In this document: piece by piece, positions 38,099 through 46,701 of the stretch
Layout of the letters: each line of letters begins with the position of its first letter
How positions within the stretch are numbered: the stretch's first letter is position 1
Assembly (NCBI RefSeq): GCF_014696105.1
Contig: NZ_JACJPO010000020.1
Coordinates: 62,001-126,000, forward strand
Length of the DNA stretch: 64,000 nt
Direction: 5' to 3'
Origin: Microcoleus sp. FACHB-1515
Lineage (GTDB): Bacteria; Cyanobacteriota; Cyanobacteriia; Elainellales; Elainellaceae
Made by a program: the position numbers and the translations under genes
Notes under the pieces: model-generated
What the model was told of the DNA's origin: nothing
Database searches by the model: none
The model's input: only the letters and a program-made list of their open reading frames with translations

Positions 38099-38752
38099 CT
38101 AACGCTGACCTGTGACAATATAGGCGACTCGCTTGCCAATATTCGTGGCGTGGTCGGCCATCCGTTCAAGGTGGCGAATCACAAGAACAAGCAAAACGAT
38201 CGGCTCAATTGTGCCTTGAACGTTAGTTTGATGGGCAAGCAAATTGTAGAGTGTAGCGTAGTCTTCATCAACCGCATCGTCTTTGCGTTTGATTGCTAAA
38301 CCATATTCGGCGTTGAGGTCAGACAAAGCAGCTAAACTCATCGCCAGCATCGATCGCATTCGATCGCACATTGCTAAAACGCGCTCCATGCAGCTATCAG
38401 CCGGATAGGGAAACAGCTTGATTGCGATTTCGCCCAAATCTTCGGCATAGTCGCCAATCCGCTCTAGATCGCGCACAAGCTGCATGATCGCGCTCAGCAG
38501 GCGGAGATCGCGACTGACAGGCGATTCTAGCGCCATCAGGTTCACGCAGTCTAGCTCGATCTGGCGATAGAACTGGTCGATTTGCTTGTCTTGAATGGCG
38601 ATGTGGCGGGCGGCTTCGAGGTCGCGATCGAACAACGCCTTGCGAGCAAGCCAGCAGGAATTTTCGACGAGTGCGCCCATGCGAAGCACGTCGCGCTGAA
38701 GGCGGCGAATTTGCCGTTCAAAGTGGATTCGAGTCGGTTGAGATACATCCAA
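38099..38752 (-). CDS. phoU: Phosphate signalling protein PhoU
   Basis: 217 aa, all-helical, with two PhoU repeats: QDKQIDQFYRQIELDCVNLM with DLERIGDYAEDLGEIA, and MADHATNIGKRVAYIVTG. PhoU links the Pst transporter to the SphS sensor kinase and restrains the Pho regulon. The start is TTG 38752: an in-frame stop lies four codons upstream and no ATG or GTG fits before the conserved HFERQIRRLQRDVLRMG. No pst genes adjoin it. A possible Pho box lies upstream. Confidence 0.92.
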   Translation of the reverse strand: MDVSQPTRIHFERQIRRLQRDVLRMGALVENSCWLARKALFDRDLEAARHIAIQDKQIDQFYRQIELDCVNLMALESPVSRDLRLLSAIMQLVRDLERIGDYAEDLGEIAIKLFPYPADSCMERVLAMCDRMRSMLAMSLAALSDLNAEYGLAIKRKDDAVDEDYATLYNLLAHQTNVQGTIEPIVLLVLVIRHLERMADHATNIGKRVAYIVTGQR

Positions 38753-38891
38753 GATAGGCTACCGTTTGGGCAATGACGGCATGGGTAAGCGACAAGGGCT
38801 TCGATGGAGCGGCAGCGATCGCAGGTATGGTTTGAGTAGGCTATCACTTCTGCATACTCGTATGCCTCTGTCAATGGACACACTAAGAACT

Positions 38892-38926
38892 TAGATTAAC
38901 TTTAGCAACGAATGGTTAAGTTAAAT
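38892..38926 (-). promoter_or_regulatory. Possible Pho box upstream of phoU
   Basis: On the minus strand the stretch reads ACTTAACCATTCGTTGC then TAAAGTTAATCT. CTTAACCA matches the cyanobacterial Pho-box 8-mer (CTTAACCT-like), and the following units have an approximately 11-bp period but are degenerate. Position about 140 bp before phoU is plausible for SphR. Weak evidence. Confidence 0.3.
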
Positions 38927-39003
38927 CTGTCGTGCCGCTACTTTGAAGGTTCCTTCAATCTAGTAAAGTTTTTGGGCGATCGCAGCAAGCTCGATCACAT
39001 TAC

Positions 39004-39022
39004 TTGTTACATCATGTAACAA
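39004..39022. promoter_or_regulatory. 19-bp palindrome upstream of psaM
   Basis: TTGTTACATCATGTAACAA is a perfect inverted repeat with 9-bp arms around one base, about 135 bp before the psaM ATG. GTTACA-type half sites recall the HLR1 element bound by RpaB at photosystem I genes, but HLR1 is a direct repeat, so this could be another regulator's operator. Confidence 0.45.
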
Positions 39023-39157
39023 CCTGTTCCACATTGTCCAAATTTAGCCGACAGTGATCATCAACCGATCTTTTTGCGATCGAGCAAACGGCAAGCGATT
39101 TGTTTCGATCGACTGTTTGTTTCGATCGGCTGTCCATGCGTTTTTGGAGTTTTGAAC

Positions 39158-39253
39158 ATGACGATTTCAGATACTCAAGTCTATATTGCGCTTGTTGTTG
39201 CGCTGATTCCGGGCATTCTTGCCTTGCGCCTCTCGACTGAACTGTATAAGTAG
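39158..39253 (+). CDS. psaM: Photosystem I reaction centre subunit XII (PsaM)
   Basis: 31 codons and a stop: starts [12 protein letters not shown], ends RLSTELYK. The pattern SDTQ, one hydrophobic helix and a C-terminal FRLSTELYK-like end matches Synechocystis PsaM as I remember it. PsaM is a single-helix thylakoid subunit that helps PSI trimer formation and carotenoid/lipid binding. GGAG at 39146-39149 is a good ribosome binding site and a hairpin terminator follows. Short enough to be missed by ordinary gene calling. Confidence 0.93.
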   Translation: MTISDTQVYIALVVALIPGILALRLSTELYK

Positions 39254-39270
39254 GTCATTTTTTTGAGGCA

Positions 39271-39308
39271 AAAGCAGCGTCGATCGAAAAGATCAACGCT
39301 GCTTTTTG
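39271..39308 (+). terminator. Terminator of psaM
   Basis: GCAGCGT (39274-39280) and ACGCTGC (39296-39302), extended by GATC/GATC, form a stem followed by TTTTTG. It starts 20 bp after the psaM stop, making psaM monocistronic. Confidence 0.85.
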
Positions 39309-39672
39309 TTGAAATTCCTCTTCGTGAAGGGATCGATCGCAGCAAGACTACTTGTTGATCCGAACCTGTGGAGTGTTGGGGTTGCCCCTCCTCCACACCT
39401 CCAACCCCAGCAGAGGACGATTGCATCTCCTCTGCACTCCTACGCAAGGGCATACTCGCAAGGTCAATGGGCGCTACGCATTGGCTTTCTCGCCGCGTCT
39501 CTCGTGTTGCCCATCTTCGCCTCACCCCTCACTCTTGCCGACACGCAACATCTAATTTTTCAAAAAATTCTTGTTTAGACAGTATCAATTTATCCTTGAG
39601 CAAACTATATTGGGGCGAGGTGCTTTGATTGCGCCAATTTGTTGTTGAACGCTTCGATCGCAGGTTTTTCTC
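39309..39672. other. Structured intergenic region after psaM
   Basis: 364 bp. It contains nested inverted repeats: TTGGGG with CCCCAA around 39376-39411, and GCAGAGGA with TCCTCTGC around 39412-39437, a perfect 8-bp hairpin. Several short frames cross it but none has a ribosome binding site or a recognisable product, though one (up to 39578) would encode a hydrophobic helix. I read it as repeat-derived spacer. Confidence 0.4.
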
Positions 39673-40083
39673 ATGCACGCTTTTCAACCTTCTCGTCACT
39701 TGCAGCCCGTCGAATCTCCGCGCAAAGTATCCCCGACTCGATCGAAGCCAAGTCGCAGCATTTCGCGCCAGCCAAAGTATCGTGCCAGAGCGATCGAAAC
39801 GGGTGCAAAGCTGAGCGTAAATGTGATTTTGACGATCGCGGCAGGAACGGCTTTGGTGAAGCTGCTGCCGTATGGGTTTGCTCAGCAGACGAAACTTCAG
39901 GAAATTCATGCGGAAGTGTCGATCGTCAAAGAGCGGGTCGATCGCCTGCAAACCGATTTCAGCCGCAATTTTGATCCGCAGCAGTCGAAAGCGATCATGC
40001 AAGAGCAAAGCAGCCGCATTGACCCGCAGCAGCGACAAGTCATTTTCGTGCAGCCCCAGCCTGCTTCGACGACTGCACCCTGA
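39673..40083 (+). CDS. Single-helix membrane protein with coiled coil, unknown function
   Basis: 136 aa. A basic Ser/Pro/Arg-rich N-terminus (1-45), one membrane helix (VNVILTIAAGTALVKLLPYG, ~50-68), then a coiled coil (LQEIHAEVSIVKERVDRLQ) and a polar end with IMQEQSSRIDPQQRQVIFVQ. I believe it is a conserved cyanobacterial protein family without assigned function. The basic N-terminus should face the cytoplasm. Followed 65 bp downstream by the redoxin gene. Confidence 0.7.
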   Translation: MHAFQPSRHLQPVESPRKVSPTRSKPSRSISRQPKYRARAIETGAKLSVNVILTIAAGTALVKLLPYGFAQQTKLQEIHAEVSIVKERVDRLQTDFSRNFDPQQSKAIMQEQSSRIDPQQRQVIFVQPQPASTTAP

Positions 40084-40148
40084 GCGATCGCCTCCGGGAA
40101 TCAATGGCACAATAAAAGCACGTTGATCGACCCAGATGAGCCAGAACG

Positions 40149-40721
40149 ATGCTGACTTCTACGGATTTTCGCGGACTGTTCACGCGGCGATTTTTCGATC
40201 GCTTCATGCCGATTCCGGCCACCAATCAGTTTTCGATCGGGTCGCTCGCCCCGCCTTTTCAACTGATGCACGTCGCCAGCGGCCAGCAGGTACGTCTGTC
40301 TGACTACACGGGCAATCGTCAGGAGGACATGGAAGCCTGGAATCGTCCGGTCGTCCTCGCTTTCACGCGCATCTTCACCGAAAAGCAATATTGCCCGCTG
40401 TGCTTTCCCCACATCAAAGCGCTCAACGAGTCATACGGTGAATTTGTCAAACGCGGAGCGGAAGTGCTGATGATCGCCAGCACCGACCCGCGTCAATGCC
40501 AGGTGATCATCCGCGATCTCGAACTCAAACTTCCGCTCCTGAGCGATCCCAACTGCCGCGTCTTCCGCACCTACCAAACCGGACAGGCACTCGGCGCACC
40601 ACTTCCCGCCCAGTTCGTTCTCGATCGAGCCGGAAAAATTCGCTATCGCCACTCGTTTTCTTTCTTAGATCCGAATGCGAGCGTCGATCGCCTCCTGTCT
40701 GAAGTGGATGCGATTGCTTGA
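40149..40721 (+). CDS. Peroxiredoxin-like (AhpC/TSA) protein
   Basis: 190 aa with a thioredoxin fold of the AhpC/TSA-redoxin type: IGSLAPPFQLMHVASGQQVRLSDYTG is the usual peroxiredoxin opening. The active site reads FTEKQYCPLCFPHIKAL, a CxxC rather than the classical PxxxTxxC. APLPAQFVLDRAGKIRY completes the fold. Probably a cytoplasmic thiol oxidoreductase in oxidative-stress defence; the exact subclass (BCP/PrxQ-like or DUF-type redoxin) is unclear. It is 19 bp before the next gene. Confidence 0.75.
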   Translation: MLTSTDFRGLFTRRFFDRFMPIPATNQFSIGSLAPPFQLMHVASGQQVRLSDYTGNRQEDMEAWNRPVVLAFTRIFTEKQYCPLCFPHIKALNESYGEFVKRGAEVLMIASTDPRQCQVIIRDLELKLPLLSDPNCRVFRTYQTGQALGAPLPAQFVLDRAGKIRYRHSFSFLDPNASVDRLLSEVDAIA

Positions 40722-40740
40722 GCGATCGTTGAGGTGAAAA

Positions 40741-41148
40741 ATGAGTTGGGACGTGATCATCATTAGCAACAAAGAAGCGCCTGAAGCACTTACGCTAGAT
40801 TACGTTGCTCCTGATTGGCTACCAGAATCGATGGGCGATGCTAATTTCGTCCGACAGGCGATTAGCGCTGCTTTACCCGATGTTGATTGGTCAGATCCAA
40901 CATACGGCGCGTTTTATGGTGAAGGCTTCAGACTCTATTTTTCAGTTGGCGAAAAAAGCGCGATCAACATCATGATTTGGGATATTCGAGGCAATGGCGA
41001 CCCGATGCCAGCAATTTTTCATCTTTGTGAACAAAACGGCTGGGCTGCTTACGATGCGAACTGCAATCGTAGGATGACGATCGATCAGGCTGGAGATGAC
41101 TGGCAAAACTGGAAAGCCTACCGCGATCGCGTCACAGAAAAGGGGTGA
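40741..41148 (+). CDS. Small soluble protein of unknown function
   Basis: 135 aa, starting MSWDVIIISNKEAPEALTLD, with DWSDPTYGAFYGEGFRLYFSV and IMIWDIRGNGDPMPAIFHLCEQNGW (read in two parts). Similar proteins beginning MSWDI and containing a DPxxG...GDG/EGF...SI motif are scattered through bacteria, often near toxin or accessory genes; no function is established that I know of. Tight spacing (19 bp) to the redoxin gene suggests co-transcription. Confidence 0.65.
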   Translation: MSWDVIIISNKEAPEALTLDYVAPDWLPESMGDANFVRQAISAALPDVDWSDPTYGAFYGEGFRLYFSVGEKSAINIMIWDIRGNGDPMPAIFHLCEQNGWAAYDANCNRRMTIDQAGDDWQNWKAYRDRVTEKG

Positions 41149-41172
41149 CTCGCGCCACCCCAATCGATCGAT

Positions 41173-43077
41173 TTACAGGCTCACAGGCTCCGGTTTGCGC
41201 TGAAATAGCTTGAGGATGCGATCGGCAATTTGCGACGGCATCAAGCCCAACTCGGCCAGCGATTGGTCGGGCGTGGCGTGATCCACGAGCTTGTCAGGAA
41301 CGCCGATCCGCGTCACGGGTACGGAGATGTCGGCATCGAGGAGGGATTCCGCGATCGCAGACCCAAAGCCGCCCATCAAGCAACCTTCTTCCAAGGTGAC
41401 GACGCGCCCGATTTGAGCTGCGAGCGGGTGGATCAGTTCCGAGTCGATCGGTTTGGCGAAGCGAGCATTCAGCACGGTCGCCTCGATGCCGTGTTCGCTC
41501 AAGATTTCTGCCGCTTGCATGGCCGGATAGACCATCGAACCGTAGCCGACCATCAGCACATCGTCGCCCTGCCGCAGAATTTCGGCTTTGCCGATCGGCA
41601 GGGCTTCCCAGCCTTCTTCCATCAGAGGAACGCCGTAGCCGTTGCCACGTGGATAGCGCATGGCGATCGGACCGTTGTGATTCACGCCCGTCACGACCAT
41701 TTGCTGGAGTTCCGCTTCATCTTTGGGAGCCATCAGCACCATGTTGGGAATGCAGCGCAGATAGGCGATGTCGTACATGCCCTGATGCGTGGGGCCGTCT
41801 GCACCGACAATTCCGGCTCGATCCATGCAGAAGAAGACCGGAAGATTTTGGATGCAGACATCGTGAACGATCTGATCGAAGGCGCGTTGCAAGAAGGTGG
41901 AATAGATCGTCGCAACCGGACGCATTCCTTCACAGGCCAAGCCTGCTGCGAGGGTAACGGCGTGCTGTTCGGCAATGCCCACGTCGATATACTGGTTGGG
42001 CAGTTTCGCTTGCAGTTTATCCAGTCCGGTTCCGGTTGCCATCGCTGCGGTGATGCCGATGATGCGGCGATCGTTCTCCGCTAGCTTCGTCAGCGTGTGG
42101 GCAAAAACCTTCGAGTATCCGGGCGGCTTCGGCTTGCTGGCAGGAACGGCTTTTCCAGTTGCAAGGTTGAAGGGATTTTGCGCGTGGTAGCCGACTTGAT
42201 CTTGCTCTGCAATCTCGTAGCCTTTGCCTTTCACGGTGGCGACATGCACGAGGACGGGACCAGGATGCTGATGGGCGAGTTCAAACGTGGCGATCAGTTC
42301 TTCTAGGTTGTGACCGTCTACGGGACCGATGTAGGTGAAGCCCAATTCTTCAAAGACGGCTCCGACTTTCGGAACGGCGAGCCGCTTCATGCTTTCTTTG
42401 AAGCGATGTAAATCGGGCGAGAGCGAATCGCCCACAAACGGCAGATGCTTGAACTGTTCTTCTAAGTTGTCGCTCAAGAACTGCACAGGCGGACTGAGGC
42501 GCATTTTGTTGAGATAGCGCGGAATCGCTCCGACGTTTGGTGAGATCGACATCTCGTTGTCGTTGAGAACAACCATCAGATTCGTCTTCGGCAAATGTCC
42601 GGCATGATTGATCGCTTCTAAGGCCATGCCTCCGGTCAAAGCGCCATCTCCGATCACGGCGACGACTTTGAAGTTTTCGCCTTTCGCGTCACGGGCGATC
42701 GCCATTCCCAAAGCAGCGGAAATGCTCGTCGAAGCATGTCCCGCCCCAAAGTGATCGAATTCACTTTCGCAGCGCTTGAGATATCCAGCCACGCCGTCTT
42801 TTTGCCGCAGGGTATGGAAGCGATCGAAGCGTCCGGTAATCAGCTTGTGCGGATAAGCTTGATGACCAACATCCCAAACCACTTTGTCGCGATCGAGGTC
42901 GAGCGTTTGATACAAGGCCAGGGTCAATTCCACCACACCCAATCCCGGCCCTAAATGGCCGCCGCTCGTCGCCACGGTTTGCAGATGCTTCTCGCGAATT
43001 TGACGGGCAATTTGCTTGAGTTGGTGAATCGACAGACCATGCAACTGGTTCGGGTGGGTCAATTCACTCAGATGCAT
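41173..43077 (-). CDS. dxs: 1-deoxy-D-xylulose-5-phosphate synthase
   Basis: 634 aa, full length. [18 protein letters not shown], thiamine-diphosphate motif [57 protein letters not shown] and [17 protein letters not shown] are all diagnostic. It condenses pyruvate and glyceraldehyde 3-phosphate, the first committed step of the MEP pathway feeding carotenoids, phytol and quinones. Monocistronic; divergent from pilT with a 422-bp spacer. Confidence 0.97.
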   Translation of the reverse strand: MHLSELTHPNQLHGLSIHQLKQIARQIREKHLQTVATSGGHLGPGLGVVELTLALYQTLDLDRDKVVWDVGHQAYPHKLITGRFDRFHTLRQKDGVAGYLKRCESEFDHFGAGHASTSISAALGMAIARDAKGENFKVVAVIGDGALTGGMALEAINHAGHLPKTNLMVVLNDNEMSISPNVGAIPRYLNKMRLSPPVQFLSDNLEEQFKHLPFVGDSLSPDLHRFKESMKRLAVPKVGAVFEELGFTYIGPVDGHNLEELIATFELAHQHPGPVLVHVATVKGKGYEIAEQDQVGYHAQNPFNLATGKAVPASKPKPPGYSKVFAHTLTKLAENDRRIIGITAAMATGTGLDKLQAKLPNQYIDVGIAEQHAVTLAAGLACEGMRPVATIYSTFLQRAFDQIVHDVCIQNLPVFFCMDRAGIVGADGPTHQGMYDIAYLRCIPNMVLMAPKDEAELQQMVVTGVNHNGPIAMRYPRGNGYGVPLMEEGWEALPIGKAEILRQGDDVLMVGYGSMVYPAMQAAEILSEHGIEATVLNARFAKPIDSELIHPLAAQIGRVVTLEEGCLMGGFGSAIAESLLDADISVPVTRIGVPDKLVDHATPDQSLAELGLMPSQIADRILKLFQRKPEPVSL

Positions 43078-43499
43078 AGAGAAATACCTTTTATGTGTCG
43101 TGTCGTTGCAGGTTGCACATCTTTCACTCTAATCCAAACGGCGAAACCAATTCGTTCGCGATGACAGAATTCGCTGGGGACATCTACCCAATTTGGGAGA
43201 GGTTTGACGGTGAGAATCCGCAGGCATGTGAGTTAATTTCCGTCAGCGCGATCGCATCAAGATTCGATCGCTGCCACAAAGCACCTAACATTTGATCGCC
43301 CCGCTCAAAATTTTGGGCAAGCTACACAAGATCCATTTACCAACTCAAGGCGATCGATCTACGCTAGAAGTTTCACAAGACAAGCAGGTATCAGGTTATA
43401 AAGAAAACAACCTGCGCGGCTCACGGCCTTCGATCGACCAAGAACGGTGTTTTTCCCTTCCTCCCCTTCTGTTAAATTCACCTCCGCCCAACTGCGTCT
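43078..43499. other. Divergent spacer dxs-pilT
   Basis: 422 bp that should hold both promoters. Only short inverted repeats are seen, for example CAGGT/ACCTG at about 43386-43415. No gene, and no recognisable riboswitch. Confidence 0.4.
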
Positions 43500-44795
43500 A
43501 TGACAGAAACACAACGTCCGTCTTCGGCTTCACGGGTTCCGCCGCCGCCCCCTCCGGCTCGTCCTAACCTTAATACCAGCGCTACACAGCAAAATCCGCA
43601 GCAGACAATGCCTTTGCCACCCTCCGCACCGACTGGGGTAAAGCCACCTGCGCCGCCTGCTGCGCCTGCCGGACATCGCCCTGCCGCTCCGCCGCCCACC
43701 GCTGCTGCGGCCAAGCGCGATCGCCTCAGCAACGGCTCGCCCACCCTGGCGCATCTGGTCAAAGAAGCTTACGAAAAAGGTTTTTCAGACGTTCACGTTG
43801 GCGTCGGCGAAGCACCGCGCTTTCGCAATCGCGGCTACATCGACACGACCGAATATCCCGTCACCGATACCGAAACCTTCTTTAGCTGGCTGCGCGAAAT
43901 TCTTACGGATGAGGAGATCGATCGCTTCCGCAACACGCTCGACTTTGACGGTGCGACGCAATACGATTTCGCTCGCGTCCGGGTCAATTTGTTTGACGGA
44001 CTGCGTGGTCCCGCCCTTGTCATGCGCTTGATTCCGCTTAGAATTCAAACGCTAGAAGAACTCAACATGCCGCCTGTCCTCAAGGACATTTGCCACTACC
44101 ACAAAGGCTTGGTGCTGGTGACAGGGCCAACGGGTTCCGGTAAGTCCACGACAATGGCCGCAATGGTGGACTACATCAACAAGGAAATGCCCAAGAACAT
44201 CATTACGATCGAAGACCCGATCGAATTTGTTCACGTCAGCCGCAAATCTTTGATCAAGCAGCGCGAAGTCGGAATGCACACGCTCAAGTTCGACAACGCC
44301 CTCAAAGCTTCGCTGCGGGAAGACCCGGACATCATCCTAATTGGGGAAATGCGCGATGTGGAAACGGTTAACACCGCCCTCAAAGCCGCCCAAACCGGAC
44401 ACTTGGTGATGGGAACGCTGCACACCAATAGCGCCGTGAAGACGATCGACCGGATCTTAAATCTCTATCCACCGGATCAGCAGCAACCGATGCGCGTGGC
44501 GATCGCGGAATCGCTCGTTGCCGTTGTCGCGCAAGGCTTGTGCCGCACAACGGACGGCAAACGCGCTGCCTATCATGAGATCATGCTGAATACGGACGCA
44601 ATTCGCGACTACATCAGCCGAGGCGAACTGGACGAAATCGACGCGATCATTCCCCGATGCAACTTCGACGGCATGATCACGATGAACCAGTCGCTCTACC
44701 GACTGTACGAGGCAGGCCGAATTACCGAGGAAACCGCGCTAGAGCATTCACCCAAGCCAAACGAAATGGCGCAAATTCTGCGAGGCCGCGTGTAA
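43500..44795 (+). CDS. pilT: Type IV pilus retraction ATPase PilT
   Basis: 431 aa. A Pro/Ala-rich, probably disordered N-terminus (1-75) precedes a complete PilT: LVKEAYEKGFSDVHVGVG, Walker A GPTGSGKST (~209-217), Asp box IEDPIEFVH, Walker B DIILIGEMRD, His box TGHLVMGTLHTNSA, and the retraction motif near AIRDYISRGELDEID. It powers pilus retraction; it may be a second PilT paralogue (PilT2-like) given the long N-terminus and the KaiB-fold gene only 3 bp downstream. Confidence 0.92.
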   Translation: MTETQRPSSASRVPPPPPPARPNLNTSATQQNPQQTMPLPPSAPTGVKPPAPPAAPAGHRPAAPPPTAAAAKRDRLSNGSPTLAHLVKEAYEKGFSDVHVGVGEAPRFRNRGYIDTTEYPVTDTETFFSWLREILTDEEIDRFRNTLDFDGATQYDFARVRVNLFDGLRGPALVMRLIPLRIQTLEELNMPPVLKDICHYHKGLVLVTGPTGSGKSTTMAAMVDYINKEMPKNIITIEDPIEFVHVSRKSLIKQREVGMHTLKFDNALKASLREDPDIILIGEMRDVETVNTALKAAQTGHLVMGTLHTNSAVKTIDRILNLYPPDQQQPMRVAIAESLVAVVAQGLCRTTDGKRAAYHEIMLNTDAIRDYISRGELDEIDAIIPRCNFDGMITMNQSLYRLYEAGRITEETALEHSPKPNEMAQILRGRV

Positions 44796-44798
44796 AGC

Positions 44799-45614
44799 GT
44801 GGATCGATACCGTTCCGCAAGCTCGCGCACAGCAAAGCTGATCCGTACCGGATCGCCATCCAATCCGCTCCCCCAAGTGTTCAAAGGCATCGCCCTATTT
44901 ACGCCTGGGGGCGATCTGGTCTACTGCATCGATGAGCAAAAGCAAAGCCGCTGGCATCTGCATCTGTGCGCTGCCTTGCAGGAAGCGCTGGGACTCAGCG
45001 AACCACCGCACTTCCTGGTTCCCTGCTACAGCGCAACGATCGATCGCTGGCTTGACCCACACACACAGCAGCTTCAAACAGTGGCTGAAGCCTGCCCCTT
45101 CGTCCTCAAATATCAATCGCTGCTAAATGCCCTGTTTGGTACGGATGTGGTTTGGCAAGCGATCGATCGCGCGAAAGAACTGTGCGATCCGGATTTGCTG
45201 ATCGCCTATCGTCAGCAGTTTCCGCAGCTTTGGCAGGATCACGACCTGGTGCTGCGCTATGAGCAGTCGATCGTGGCGCCCCGGAACGGTATCGACCCAC
45301 CTCAAGCAGTGGCGATCGAACCTGCTGCCCCACAAGGGTATGTGTTTCGGCTCTTTGTCTCCGGCCAAAGTGCCGCCACTGAGCAGACGCTGCAACATCT
45401 GCATCAAATGCTCGAAAATCTGCTGCGCCAGCCCTACACGCTGCAACTGGTCGATGTGCATAAGCATCCCGACCAAGCCGAGCGCGATCAGGTAACGGCG
45501 ACTCCAACGCTGCTTAGAGCTTGGCCGCATCCCGTCCGGCGCATTGTCGGTGAGTTTGAAGACGCTCATCGCATCTTGCAGATTCTCGCCGCAGCAGATG
45601 GGCGCGAAGCTTGA
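44799..45614 (+). CDS. KaiB-fold protein downstream of pilT
   Basis: 271 aa from GTG 44799, or 245 aa from GTG 44877. The conserved part starts FKGIALFTPGGDLVYCID, followed by a helical domain; the C-terminal ~95 residues (YVFRLFVSGQSAATEQTLQHL, LQLVDVHKHPDQAERD, ATPTLLRAWPHPVRRIVGE) are a KaiB-like thioredoxin fold. The family is seen in cyanobacteria and its role is not settled; adjacency to pilT (3-bp gap) hints at pilus control. The first ~19 codons lie in a dispersed repeat also found at 52482-52534, so the N-terminus has been replaced or the downstream start is used. Confidence 0.75.
   Translation: MDRYRSASSRTAKLIRTGSPSNPLPQVFKGIALFTPGGDLVYCIDEQKQSRWHLHLCAALQEALGLSEPPHFLVPCYSATIDRWLDPHTQQLQTVAEACPFVLKYQSLLNALFGTDVVWQAIDRAKELCDPDLLIAYRQQFPQLWQDHDLVLRYEQSIVAPRNGIDPPQAVAIEPAAPQGYVFRLFVSGQSAATEQTLQHLHQMLENLLRQPYTLQLVDVHKHPDQAERDQVTATPTLLRAWPHPVRRIVGEFEDAHRILQILAAADGREA
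44806..44857 (+). repeat. 52-bp dispersed repeat, copy 1
   Basis: Begins GATACCGTTCCGCAAGCT, contains AGCTGATCCGT and ends GATCGCC. Copy 2 at 52482-52534 has the same ends with a handful of internal differences. Copy 1 sits directly after the pilT stop and over the annotated start of the KaiB-fold gene. Confidence 0.8.
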
Positions 45615-45618
45615 CGAA

Positions 45619-46509
45619 TTAGCAGCGTAAGAAATTGAGCAGTTCGCGGTTGACGGTTTGAGGAACTTCTTGCTGAATCCAGTGGCCGCAGTCGGGAATG
45701 GTTTTCAGGCATAGCGGAGCTTTCACCCAGCGATCGATCCCTTCCGTCAGCTTGCGACTGAGCAAGGCATCTTCCTCGCCCCACAGCACCAGCGTCGGCA
45801 CCGTCACGGCAGGCGTAGCCGCTTCCCAAACCGGACGCTGAAGGTGATGCAGCCAGGCCTGCGGTGAAAGCAATTGACGATGGTAGCTCAAGGCAGCAGC
45901 GAGAACGCCCGGTTTGGCGAGTGCCGCCTGATAGATTGCGGCATCTTTGGCTGAAAATGCACCTTTGCGGACGGCTTGTTCTTGAAACAAATTTTTCACG
46001 AACAGGCGGAGATTTTGCCGAATCAGCCATTCTGGAAGTCCGGGAACCTGAAAAGCCAGCAGATACCAGCTTCGCCTCACCTGATCGACATTGCTGACCA
46101 GTTCTTGCAAAAATCGCTGTGGCGGTGGAGCGTTCAGAACGGCCAGTCGATCGAGCAGATGCGGAAAGGTTTGGGCAACGTGCCAGGCGATCGTGCCGCC
46201 CCAATCATGCCCGACCAGATGAGCGCGACGATAGCCCAAGTTTTCGATCAGGCCGCGAATATCTTGACCGAGCGTATCCAAGTCGTAGCCCGACGCAGGC
46301 TTATCCGAATCGTTGTAGCCGCGCAAATCCGGCACGACGACCTTGAAGTGCTTTGCCAGTGCAGGAATTTGATGCCGCCACGAGTACCAAAATTCGGGAA
46401 ATCCGTGCAGGAGAATTACGAGTTCGCCTTCGCCCTGCGTGACGCAGTGGAGGCGGATGCGATTGGTTTCAACGAAGCAATGTTGCCAAGCGGTGCTAGA
46501 CGCAGTCAT
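45619..46509 (-). CDS. Epoxide-hydrolase-like alpha/beta hydrolase
   Basis: 296 aa. LLHGFPEFWYSWRHQIPAL with HGFPE, then VVVPDLRGYNDSDKP, nucleophile elbow LVGHDWGGTIAW (Asp nucleophile), LWGEEDALLS and DCGHWIQQE. An Asp nucleophile and HGFPE are typical of soluble epoxide hydrolases and haloalkane or fluoroacetate dehalogenases. The physiological substrate is unknown. No signal peptide. Convergent with the KaiB-fold gene (4-bp gap). Confidence 0.85.
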   Translation of the reverse strand: MTASSTAWQHCFVETNRIRLHCVTQGEGELVILLHGFPEFWYSWRHQIPALAKHFKVVVPDLRGYNDSDKPASGYDLDTLGQDIRGLIENLGYRRAHLVGHDWGGTIAWHVAQTFPHLLDRLAVLNAPPPQRFLQELVSNVDQVRRSWYLLAFQVPGLPEWLIRQNLRLFVKNLFQEQAVRKGAFSAKDAAIYQAALAKPGVLAAALSYHRQLLSPQAWLHHLQRPVWEAATPAVTVPTLVLWGEEDALLSRKLTEGIDRWVKAPLCLKTIPDCGHWIQQEVPQTVNRELLNFLRC

Positions 46510-46701
46510 TCAGTTGCAGCGATGCGTGAAGGTGGAAGAACAAAGCGCCGATCGAGGCGCAACCTCTTAAAGCTGAAAATTGAAACGAAAATTACCGTTT
46601 CTCTAGACTAGCATCGAAGGCTGCTTGCCTGGGAACTGCCGATCGCCCGTAGTAAAGCAACAGAGAGGCGATCGATGGTGGGATCGATCGCCCTCTAAAA
46701 C

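Noticed and set aside
41230-42084. 284-codon plus-strand frame inside dxs
   Set aside because: Antisense to a full-length, well-conserved dxs; no recognisable motif.
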